Source of the DNA: Humisphaera sp.
GTDB lineage: Bacteria; Planctomycetota; Phycisphaerae; Tepidisphaerales; Tepidisphaeraceae
DNA: 11,230 nt
Assembly: GCA_025351525.1 (NCBI GenBank)
Contig: JANXVV010000241.1
Coordinates: forward strand, 1-11,230
Direction: 5' to 3'
A program made the position numbers and the translations under genes. Positions 1 through 5,857 of this stretch are shown here, in pieces (within the stretch, counting starts at the first letter, position 1; the number at the start of each line of letters is the position of its first letter). The notes beneath the pieces were generated by a model that was given only the letters and a program-made list of their open reading frames with translations, made no database searches and was not told the DNA's origin.

Positions 1-32
1 CACGCGTTTTTTTAGTCCAAAAAACACGCGTG
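1..32. repeat. Small imperfect inverted repeat at the left edge
   Basis: CACGCG (1-6) plus a T-run faces an A-run and CGCGTG (27-32), with a two-base bulge, so the segment can fold into a short hairpin. The palindromic hexamer ACGCGT occurs in both arms. It lies just upstream of the GH88 gene. It could be the end of an upstream terminator or a chance structure; the window edge prevents a decision. Confidence 0.3.
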
Positions 33-86
33 CCTTCGGCACAGCCGCTAAAAAAGCTCGGAAGTTTTCAATCATCGAGACATATC

Positions 87-1493
87 ATGCAGATCGATCA
101 AGACCTTCAACCCCCGCACCTCACTTCCTCACTCACCCGGCTGTTCGCATTGGCGGCGGACAAAACCAAGCGGCTCGATCGCACCTGGAATGCCGACCGG
201 GGCACGCCCGTCGTGACCGTCAACGGAAAATATTCCACGCGCGGCTGGACCGAGTGGACCCAGGGCTTTCAATACGGCTGCTCCCTTCTCGCCTTCGACG
301 TCACCGACGACCGCGAACTTTTAGAACTGGGCCGACGGCGGACGGTGAAACAGATGGCCGCGCATGTGACCCACACCGGTGTGCATGACCACGGGTTTAA
401 CAACCTCTCCACCTACGGCAACCTCCGCCGCCTGATGCGCGAAGGCCGCATCGAAGCCAACGAATGGGAGATGGCGTTTTACGACCTGGCCGTGAAATGT
501 AGCGGTGCGGTGCAGGCGGCGCGGTGGTCCGGTGTGCCTGCGATGAAGCCTTCCGCCGCGTCGGCACACGCCAACAGTCTCGGTTACATCTATTCCTTCA
601 ACGGCCCGCATTCGCTCTTCATCGACACGATGCGCACCACGCGCATCCTCGGAGTCGCCTGGCAACTCGGTCACACGCTGATGCACGAAAATGACCGCGC
701 GGCGAATCTGCTCAAGCGATCCGTCCTTCACGGGCTGGTCACGAATCAATACGTCGTTTTTCACGGCGACTCCCCGCACACCTATGACGTCTGCGGCCGC
801 ACCGCCCATGAAGCGATCTTCAATCGCAACGACGGCAACTTCCGCTGCCGATCCAGTCAGCAAGGCTATTCCCCCTTCAGCACGTGGACGCGCGGGCTGG
901 CCTGGGCAATGCTCGGTTATGCAGAAGAACTGGAGTTTTTTCAGAGCATCGACGCGAAGGCATTTGAAGAATCGGTGGGTCTAAAGCAGAGCGACGCGAT
1001 GGCTGTTTACGAACGCGCCGCGATCGATACCTGCGATCATTACCTCAATGATTGTGCGGCTGCCGATGGCATCGTGTATTGGGATGACGGCGCTCCCGGC
1101 CTGGCCCGATTGGGAGACTGGCGCAGTCGCCCTGCCGATCCGTTCAACGACCACGAACCCGTCGATGCCTCTGCTTCGGCCATCGCGGCGCAGGGGCTTT
1201 TGCGATTGGGCCGGTATCTGGGCCGGGAAAAAGGAAGCCGCTATTGGCAAGCCGGTTTGACCGTCGCCCGCACGCTGTTGAGCGATGCTTATCTGGCAAC
1301 AAGCGATCGGCACGAAGGGCTGCTGTTACATTCGATTTACCATCGGCCCAATGGCTGGGATCACATTCCCGCAGGCCGCAAAGTGCCTTGCGGGGAGTCG
1401 TCGATGTGGGGGGATTATCATCTGCTGGAGTTGGGCGTGCTGCTGGATCGATTGGTGAAGGGGAAGCCGTATTTGACGTTTTTTGACGTTTGA
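87..1493 (+). CDS. GH88-family unsaturated glucuronyl hydrolase
   Basis: The protein (468 aa from the ATG at 87) resembles GH88 enzymes. These remove 4,5-unsaturated uronic acid from the non-reducing end of oligosaccharides made by polysaccharide lyases, using a vinyl-ether hydration mechanism in an (alpha/alpha)6 barrel. Visible family blocks are HDHGF with Asp101; FIDTMR with Asp180; GYSPFSTWTRGLAWA (about 260-274); DASASAIAAQGLL (about 360-372); and SSMWGDYHLLE (about 438-448). By family knowledge the two Asp blocks match the catalytic pair. There is no signal peptide, so a cytoplasmic enzyme acting on imported oligosaccharides is likely. A GTG at 30 would add 19 residues that do not look like GH88, so ATG 87 was chosen, although its ribosome-binding site is weak. 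Length is normal, perhaps slightly long. Substrate is not predictable; the GH78 gene about 5.6 kb away makes rhamnose/uronate polymers plausible. GH105 is a less likely alternative. Confidence 0.86.
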   Translation: MQIDQDLQPPHLTSSLTRLFALAADKTKRLDRTWNADRGTPVVTVNGKYSTRGWTEWTQGFQYGCSLLAFDVTDDRELLELGRRRTVKQMAAHVTHTGVHDHGFNNLSTYGNLRRLMREGRIEANEWEMAFYDLAVKCSGAVQAARWSGVPAMKPSAASAHANSLGYIYSFNGPHSLFIDTMRTTRILGVAWQLGHTLMHENDRAANLLKRSVLHGLVTNQYVVFHGDSPHTYDVCGRTAHEAIFNRNDGNFRCRSSQQGYSPFSTWTRGLAWAMLGYAEELEFFQSIDAKAFEESVGLKQSDAMAVYERAAIDTCDHYLNDCAAADGIVYWDDGAPGLARLGDWRSRPADPFNDHEPVDASASAIAAQGLLRLGRYLGREKGSRYWQAGLTVARTLLSDAYLATSDRHEGLLLHSIYHRPNGWDHIPAGRKVPCGESSMWGDYHLLELGVLLDRLVKGKPYLTFFDV

Positions 1494-1513
1494 AAATCTT
1501 GGTTTTTCGTAGG

Positions 1514-1529
1514 GTCCGCTTGAGCGGAC
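1514..1529 (+). terminator. Possible terminator-like hairpin after GH88
   Basis: GTCCGCT (1514-1520) and AGCGGAC (1523-1529) form a perfect 7-bp stem about 20 nt after the GH88 stop codon. Downstream is GGAATTTT and not a continuous T-run, so this is either a weak terminator or a short REP-like hairpin. Confidence 0.35.
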
Positions 1530-1607
1530 GGAATTTTCCGCAGGCTAAATCGTTTTCGACTCCGCGTAAGACCGTTAGAGCGTGTTTAAAAACACTGCGG
1601 AGGCTGT

Positions 1608-1678
1608 CGTAGCATGGGCTACCAGCCCATGTTTTTGTTTTTTAAAAAGAAAATCATGGGCGGGTAGCCCATGCTACG
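1608..1678. repeat. Long 71-bp palindromic (REP-like) element
   Basis: Arms 1608-1631 and 1655-1678 are 24-nt inverted repeats with one mismatch; they begin CGTAGCATGGGC and end GCCCATGCTACG. The 23-nt centre (T-rich then A-rich) is itself largely self-complementary, so the whole segment can form one very long cruciform or RNA hairpin. A shorter relative, CATGGGCA/TGCCCATG, lies at 5557-5575. Confidence 0.85.
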
Positions 1679-1799
1679 GCGAACCCATCGGGGGGCAACC
1701 GGTATGCAGAATATACCGACCGATGAAGAAATACTCTTATGTGGTAAAGAGTGCTCGGTGCCGGATTGAGTTCCCATCTGTCGATCCACCACGATACCG

Positions 1800-1870
1800 C
1801 TCGCTTGCAAGCCGTGTCCGAGCGGTCATCCCGCCAGACGCGGCTCGCAAGCGAGACCGGCTCAATAATT
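1800..1870 (+). repeat. Dispersed quasi-palindromic repeat, copy 1
   Basis: By hand alignment about 60 of 71 columns match the reverse complement of 9300-9368. Shared blocks include CCGTGTC, CCGCCAGACGCG and CTCGCAAGCGAG, ending in AATAAT. The element is itself quasi-palindromic (CTCGCTTGC near the left, GCAAGCGAG near the right). It ends 13 bp from the stop codon of the B12-domain gene. Confidence 0.8.
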
Positions 1871-1883
1871 TGGATCGAGATGA

Positions 1884-2690
1884 TCAGGCGGCCCGGGCGA
1901 TCGGAACCTCGTTCGGTTCGATCCGTTGCGTCCGCGTCACTTTCGCCGTTTTGCGGGCGGCGGCTTTGCGGATGCGGCGGGTGCGGCCAACGGTCTGCTG
2001 CTCGATCGTCGCCTTCTTCGACGGATTCTCATTCGCCACCTCGACGGCGGTGGCGGCGTCGGGGGCGTAGAGGTCGGCGCCGATTTCCTCGGCCAATCCC
2101 TCGGCCCGCTTGTAGATTCCGCCGCAGCACATGATCTGCATGTCCGGGCAACTGTTCACTTCGCGGAGATAGTCGATCAACCGCCGCACCGCCGGCACGC
2201 CGCTGGGCAGGGTGCCGAACATCACCAGCAGTTCCGGGCGGATGTCGCCGATCAGTTTCAGCACTTCATCATCCGGCACCCCACCGCCGGCGAAGCGCAC
2301 CGAGTAGCCATCGGCTTCAAAAAGATCGGCACAGATTTGCCCGCCGAGTTCTTCCGGTTCGGCATGGCCGCAAAAAATCAGGACGTTTTTGCCGTTCAAT
2401 TCCTTCTTCGGCAGTTGGGCAGTGAGTTGATCGGTCAGGCTGCGGTTCAGGCGGGTGGCCATGTTGAGCATGGCGATGGTAATGCGGTCTTCGCGGTAGA
2501 GGGTTTGGAGCAATTCCATGGTTGGCCAGACCAGATTGGTCAACATCTGGTAAGGAGTGGTGCCGTCTGACAGGCTGTTATCGACGAGCAAACGGGCGAT
2601 GACCCGATCGCCGCCGAGCAGTGATTCGAGATAGGATTGGGACAAGGCGATTGAACCGTGTGAAACCGAATCGGACGAAGCGTGCGACAT
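1884..2690 (-). CDS. Stand-alone B12-binding-domain protein with degenerate ligand motif
   Basis: The 268-aa protein has the layout of a helical B12-binding cap domain (about 18-92) followed by a Rossmann-like cobalamin-binding domain (about 100-220). The Rossmann part shows NVLIFCGHAEPEELGG (102-117), GYSVRFAGGGVPDDE (128-142), ELLVMFGTLPSGV (153-165), and GGIYKRAEGLAEEIGADLYA (190-209). Family members normally carry DxHxxG, where His binds cobalt. Here the equivalent is EPEELG, so the lower-ligand His seems absent; His109 lies three residues upstream. The cap also lacks the Glu-His pair typical of CarH-type photoreceptors. There is no MerR-type DNA-binding domain. Instead the C-terminal tail (about 234-256) is rich in Arg and Lys and could bind nucleic acid. 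A good ribosome-binding site (GGAG, 8 nt before ATG) supports the start. It may bind B12 base-on, bind another ligand, or be a scaffold. Cytoplasmic; partner unknown. Confidence 0.82.
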   Translation of the reverse strand: MSHASSDSVSHGSIALSQSYLESLLGGDRVIARLLVDNSLSDGTTPYQMLTNLVWPTMELLQTLYREDRITIAMLNMATRLNRSLTDQLTAQLPKKELNGKNVLIFCGHAEPEELGGQICADLFEADGYSVRFAGGGVPDDEVLKLIGDIRPELLVMFGTLPSGVPAVRRLIDYLREVNSCPDMQIMCCGGIYKRAEGLAEEIGADLYAPDAATAVEVANENPSKKATIEQQTVGRTRRIRKAAARKTAKVTRTQRIEPNEVPIARAA

Positions 2691-2732
2691 TGGGTGTTCT
2701 CCGGGAAAAGCATCGGCTCCAAGCCATGCTTC

Positions 2733-2798
2733 ACCATTTTAACGTTTGGAGGCATCCTTGCCGCCTTTGTATTCTTTCAAATGTTATCCATTTTAACA
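2733..2798. promoter_or_regulatory. Possible operator sites upstream of the B12-domain gene
   Basis: The 10-mer CCATTTTAAC occurs at 2734-2743 and again at 2788-2797, 54 bp apart (about five helical turns). The distal copy is part of a dyad, TGTTA (2782-2786) and TAACA (2794-2798), separated by 7 bp. Both lie in the 162-bp gap upstream of the B12-domain gene on the minus strand. An AT-rich stretch here (TAAAAT on the minus strand) could serve as a -10, but I see no good -35. Function is inferred from position and repetition only. Confidence 0.3.
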
Positions 2799-2852
2799 CT
2801 TGACCGTTCATCATCGGTGAACACGTTGAGTTTTCTTTACCTATATTTACAT

Positions 2853-4085
2853 TTAGGGGGTTGACTTGGAACGTTTTACGACAAAATAACCGGTTCCAAA
2901 TGCTGGAAGTTCTAATGTAAAGTTATTGTTAACAACGGTTAATGATTTTTCATCCACATTGACAAATTGGGAAGAGTGATCGGGTGGGTCATTCACCTGA
3001 AAACCGGCATTTTTTGCCGGTTGGTTGGAAAGATTGAGGACGAAAACATGAATCGAGCCCTCCATCCCCAGCCGCCATGTGACTTCTAAGGGAGGTTTGA
3101 CGTTGACTGTCACTTCTTTGGGATTGGCGGGAAGGGCCAGGATGGGAGCCAGTTCTGTCAGTCGCCGATTCTGAATGGCCATCTCGACCGACACCGGACT
3201 CGGCGTGGCATCATAGACGAATGGGTTGAATTGCTGCGGGAAGTAGATGATCCCCTTCACGCCGTGAATGATGGCGTGCCAGATTTCGGCCCGCAGTTCA
3301 TCAGGACTGACGCCGCGTGTTTCTTTGGGGTTCCACGCCAGTCGCTGCGAAGAAGTTTCGATGAACGCGAACTGCGGTTTGCCGCCCGAAAGCTTACGGC
3401 AAATATCAACCGCTTCCCCCATCCGGGGAATCCAGGTCGGCTGATTCCAGCCGGTGATCGGATAAAGATCGTTGGCTATCCAGTCGGCGGATTTGAAGTA
3501 CTGCTCATAGACCACCCGGGGCGTTTTGCGAAACAGCACCCCCCCGCCGGAGACGCTCAGAAACACCGGCAACTCCGGGGCCGCCTTCTTCCACTCCGCA
3601 TATTGGTCCGCCAACCCCTCCGGATCGAGCCGCTTTAAATCCGGTTCATCGATATGCATCCAACCCAGCAGATACGGTTCCTTAGAATCCGCTTTCAAAT
3701 CCGGGCGCGGTTGACGAATCATGAACAACCCGTTGGCCGCCGCCGTTTCGGTCCATTCGTCGATGCTGACATGATTGGATTGATGCTCGAAACCGATGAC
3801 GGTGTTCACGCCGCGCGCTTTCCAGAGCGGCATGGCGGCAATCGGCGGATACCAGACGGCAATGATGAAGGAAGGCGGGGTTGGACGGGTCGTGGAATTT
3901 TCGCCCGGTCGAATACGGCGGGTTTCATCGCGGGGCAAACGCTCGGTGCGAGGGATGGGGAGCAACGGCCGGGTCGATGGCGCGGTTTGCGCGAGGGCAT
4001 TTGAAACGCAACAGTTGACAAGGAGTACGGTCAAAATAAACCGTGTTGCAGATGTTCGAAAGTCGGGGTACGCGGGCCATCGCAT
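2853..4085 (-). CDS. Secreted TIM-barrel glycosidase-like protein, family unassigned
   Basis: The 410-aa protein starts with a signal peptide: hydrophobic segment about 14-31, probable cleavage in ALA-QTAP near residue 32. A Pro/Thr/Arg-rich linker follows (about 35-72). The middle (about 73-315) looks like a (beta/alpha)8 barrel of the GH-A type, with HIDEPDL (144-150) as a possible acid/base strand, NDLYPI (205-210), IETSSQ (242-247) as a possible second acid strand, and RAEIWHAIIHGVKGIIYF (265-282), a pattern seen near the end of such barrels. The C-terminus (about 325-405) is probably a beta-sandwich. I cannot assign a CAZy family, and no activity is demonstrated. The start is supported by GGAAAG about 4 nt upstream. 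The gene lies between pilT and the B12-domain gene on the same strand, but 162-169-bp gaps and a MITE-like element argue against a tight operon. It probably acts in the periplasm or outside the cell on polysaccharide. Confidence 0.8.
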   Translation of the reverse strand: MRWPAYPDFRTSATRFILTVLLVNCCVSNALAQTAPSTRPLLPIPRTERLPRDETRRIRPGENSTTRPTPPSFIIAVWYPPIAAMPLWKARGVNTVIGFEHQSNHVSIDEWTETAAANGLFMIRQPRPDLKADSKEPYLLGWMHIDEPDLKRLDPEGLADQYAEWKKAAPELPVFLSVSGGGVLFRKTPRVVYEQYFKSADWIANDLYPITGWNQPTWIPRMGEAVDICRKLSGGKPQFAFIETSSQRLAWNPKETRGVSPDELRAEIWHAIIHGVKGIIYFPQQFNPFVYDATPSPVSVEMAIQNRRLTELAPILALPANPKEVTVNVKPPLEVTWRLGMEGSIHVFVLNLSNQPAKNAGFQVNDPPDHSSQFVNVDEKSLTVVNNNFTLELPAFGTGYFVVKRSKSTP

Positions 4086-4096
4086 TCGTCTTTCCA

Positions 4097-4245
4097 GTCC
4101 CCTGCCCCCTTGTACTCAAGCGGGGAGGGTTAGGGTGAGGGGTCTTTCTTGTTACTGCAAAAGGCGTAATGTCTCAACTTGGCGGACAAGAAAAGGCAAG
4201 ACCCCTCACCCTAACCCTCCCCCCGGAGTACGGAGGGGAGGGGAC
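4097..4245. mobile_element. MITE-like inverted-repeat element, copy A
   Basis: The element runs from GTCCCCT (4097) to GGGGAC (4240-4245). Its arms (about 4097-4150 and 4188-4245) are long imperfect inverted repeats sharing AGGGTTAGGGTGAGGGGTCT and its complement at 4200-4219. Each arm contains its own small hairpin around TACT or AGTA. It encodes nothing and matches copy B at 11025-11175 in order, length and ends. It fills almost the entire space between the pilT stop and the start of the TIM-barrel gene, so it may block or end transcription there. Confidence 0.8.
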
Positions 4246-4254
4246 CGGCAAGTC

Positions 4255-5403
4255 TCACCGCAGCTTCGTATCGCTATTGCTGATGCCGCGCAACGCCAAC
4301 GTCAGCGCATCCACATTACTCGCCAATCGCTTGGCCTCCGCCACATCGATGATCTGCCGGTTGAACAAATCCGTCAGATGCTGATCGAAGCTTTGGCTGC
4401 CCGATTCGCGATTGCCGACGCAGCCTTTCAGCTTGTCAAACTCACCTTCCATGATGTACTTCCGCACCAGCGGCGTGGCCATCATGATCTCATTTACCGG
4501 GATGCGCCCCGCCCCATCGCGCCGCTTGGCCAGACGCTGGCAGACAATCGCGTTCAGGTTCATTGCCAACTGTTCCTGCTGAAGCGCCTCCTGCCCGGGC
4601 AGAAACAGCGATGTCAGTCGGCCAATGGTCATCGGGGCATTCGTGGCGTGAACCGTCGTAAAAACCAGGTGGCCCGTGTCAGCCGCGCGAAGGGCGGTGG
4701 TCAGCGAGAAACTATCTCGGATTTCACCGATCAAAATCACGTCGGGATCCTGACGCATCATGGCCCGCAAGGCATATTCAAAGCTCTCGCTGTCCGCACC
4801 CACCTCCACCTGACTGACAAGGCTCTTGGCGTTCTCGTGCTGATATTCGATCGGATCCTCGACCGTCAAAATTCGCTCGGAACGGGTGCGGTTGATCTTA
4901 CCGATCACCGCCGCGAGGCTGGTCGATTTACCGCTGCCGGTGGTGCCGGAGACGATGACGATCCCGCGCTGGAAATCCGCCATCTTCTCGATTTGCACGG
5001 GAAGATTCAGTTCCTCGAAGTTGGGGATCTTCGTCACGATTCGCCGCATCACCAGTGCCAATCTTTCACGGCTATGGAAGATGTTGGTTCGGAATCGGGC
5101 CAGACCGGGCAGGGCATAGGCGATGTCGACCGAGCCTTTGTGCTCCAGCAGGTTGCGCTTGTCCGCCGGGTCTTGCTGGCGGGTGAGAATCTGCTCGACA
5201 TATTCCTTCATCGCGTCATCGGGCAGGGCGGGCACATCCAGGAACTTGGCCTTGCCATCGACGCGAATCATCGGGACCGAGCCGGCCTGCAAGTGCAGAT
5301 CCGACCCGTTGATTTTGACGGCGGTCTTCAGGTAGTCGTCGAGCTTGAGCCGACGTTCTTCCACTTTGATCTCGGTCGGTTCGACAATGGCGGCGGTACT
5401 CAT
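4255..5403 (-). CDS. pilT: Type IV pilus retraction ATPase PilT
   Basis: The 382-aa protein is a PilT-type secretion ATPase. These form hexamers at the inner face of the cytoplasmic membrane and power pilus retraction (twitching motility, surface contact, DNA uptake). Numbering from ATG 5403: SDLHL (34-38) and RFRTNIF (103-109) in the N-terminal domain; Walker A GTTGSGKST (153-161); Asp box TVEDPIEYQH (180-189); Walker B DVILIGEIRD (221-230); His box GHLVFTTVHATNA (244-256). The C-terminal region ends with the usual SFDQHLTDLF-type block. All catalytic motifs are intact and length is normal. A TTG at 5448 would add 15 residues but lies inside a GC hairpin, so ATG 5403 is preferred; an AGG lies about 9 nt before it. 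No pilB, pilC or pilin gene is nearby. PilU is the main alternative, but PilT fits better. Confidence 0.95.
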   Translation of the reverse strand: MSTAAIVEPTEIKVEERRLKLDDYLKTAVKINGSDLHLQAGSVPMIRVDGKAKFLDVPALPDDAMKEYVEQILTRQQDPADKRNLLEHKGSVDIAYALPGLARFRTNIFHSRERLALVMRRIVTKIPNFEELNLPVQIEKMADFQRGIVIVSGTTGSGKSTSLAAVIGKINRTRSERILTVEDPIEYQHENAKSLVSQVEVGADSESFEYALRAMMRQDPDVILIGEIRDSFSLTTALRAADTGHLVFTTVHATNAPMTIGRLTSLFLPGQEALQQEQLAMNLNAIVCQRLAKRRDGAGRIPVNEIMMATPLVRKYIMEGEFDKLKGCVGNRESGSQSFDQHLTDLFNRQIIDVAEAKRLASNVDALTLALRGISNSDTKLR

Positions 5404-5433
5404 GGGTAAAACCTGGGTGAGTGATTTCGGCTG

Positions 5434-5458
5434 AAAAAATCGCCGCAAAACAACGGCG
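5434..5458 (-). terminator. Terminator-like hairpin in the pilT leader
   Basis: Read on the minus strand, CGCCG (5458-5454) pairs with CGGCG (5445-5441) across an 8-nt loop and is followed by ATTTTTT (5440-5434). It lies 31 bp before the pilT start codon on the same strand. The stem is only 5 bp but all G:C. It could attenuate pilT, end transcripts entering from the right, or be fortuitous. Confidence 0.4.
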
Positions 5459-5556
5459 GCGTGGATCTATTCTAGCGTGGGGAAGGTGGCGGTGGCAACT
5501 GATTTTCGCCTCTGATCCACCGGCGAATGCAGACTACTTTCTGCGGCATTACGTGG

Positions 5557-5575
5557 CATGGGCATTCTGCCCATG
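5557..5575. repeat. Short CATGGGCA palindrome
   Basis: CATGGGCA (5557-5564) and TGCCCATG (5568-5575) form a perfect 8-bp stem with a 3-nt loop. Its sequence resembles the outer arms of the long palindrome at 1608-1678, so both may belong to one REP-like family. Confidence 0.6.
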
Positions 5576-5593
5576 TCCGCGGTACTCCGCGAT

Positions 5594-5698
5594 GTCGATC
5601 GGTACTCCGGTCGACTAAAACAAGAGCGCAGCGATCCGGCATGATAGTTCGCGGAAGTTCGCTGCGCTATTGCTGGGTCGACCGGAGTACCGGTCAAC
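5594..5698. repeat. Nested inverted repeat with TACT/AGTA hairpins
   Basis: Outer arms 5594-5615 and 5677-5698 are 22-nt inverted repeats with two mismatches. Each arm is itself a 9-bp hairpin: the left has loop TACT at 5603-5606, the right has loop AGTA at 5686-5689. Inside lie AGCGCAGCGA (5625-5634) and its exact complement TCGCTGCGCT (5659-5668). The segment can therefore fold either as two small hairpins or as one large stem. It encodes no recognisable protein and has the size and form of a non-autonomous palindromic element. Confidence 0.75.
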
Positions 5699-5699
5699 G

Positions 5700-5735
5700 C
5701 CGTGGAATACCACGGCCATCGGCAGGTTGCCGATG
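5700..5735. repeat. Tandem pair of short perfect hairpins
   Basis: CCGTGG/CCACGG (5700-5705, 5710-5715) with loop AATA is followed directly by CATCGGCA/TGCCGATG (5717-5724, 5728-5735) with loop GGT. Both stems are perfect. They abut the nested repeat ending at 5698. Confidence 0.65.
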
Positions 5736-5857
5736 CTACGAAAATGCCGCACGAAAGTGCTGTGAGCCGTTTCGATCCAATGCATCCGCCGGGGATTTCG
5801 CAAAAAGCCCCACTCTGCGGTACAACACGGCGGAATCTTTTCGACCGAGGAATCAAT

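Larger units (their letters stand above)
1494..1883. other. Convergent intergenic region rich in hairpins
   Basis: This 390-bp gap lies between the ends of the GH88 gene and the B12-domain gene. I see no credible coding frame. It holds a run of inverted repeats: GTCCGCT/AGCGGAC (1514-1529); GTGTTT/AAACAC (about 1583-1596); the long palindrome 1608-1678; a nested hairpin 1686-1725 with CATCGG/CCGATG outside CGGTAT/ATACCG; ACTCTT/AAGAGT (1732-1751); and one copy of the dispersed repeat (1800-1870). Several of these may end or stabilise the two convergent transcripts, but none is followed by a convincing T-run. Confidence 0.6.
5404..5857. other. Divergent intergenic region between pilT and amt, packed with hairpins
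   Basis: This 454-bp gap must hold the promoters for pilT (minus) and amt (plus), although I could not place a convincing -35/-10 pair. No credible gene is present. From left to right it contains a terminator-like hairpin (5434-5458), CATGGGCA/TGCCCATG (5557-5575), CGCGG/CCGCG (5578-5591), a large nested inverted repeat (5594-5698), CCGTGG/CCACGG (5700-5715), CATCGGCA/TGCCGATG (5717-5735), and GCAC/GTGC with a GAAA loop (5749-5760). Confidence 0.6.

Noticed and set aside
30..86. GTG start extending GH88 by 19 residues
   Set aside because: The extra residues resemble neither GH88 nor a signal peptide, and the GTG lies in the edge inverted repeat.
1582..2070. Plus-strand frame of 162 codons over the hairpin region
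   Set aside because: It runs through palindromes and then antisense to the B12-domain gene; composition is not protein-like.
1926..2570. 214-codon plus-strand frame
   Set aside because: It is antisense to the B12-domain gene, whose cap and Rossmann blocks are clear.
3796..5409. Long 537-codon plus-strand open frame
   Set aside because: It lies antisense to pilT and the 5' part of the TIM-barrel gene, crosses the MITE-like element, and its translation has no family features. PilT motifs on the other strand are unambiguous.
5404..5448. TTG start extending PilT by 15 residues
   Set aside because: The TTG falls within the GC hairpin, and family length is met from ATG 5403.
5740..5857. NtrC or sigma-54 site before amt
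   Set aside because: No sequence fitting the usual TGGCAC/TTGC promoter or the NtrC dyad was found; only a small GCAC/GTGC hairpin is present.
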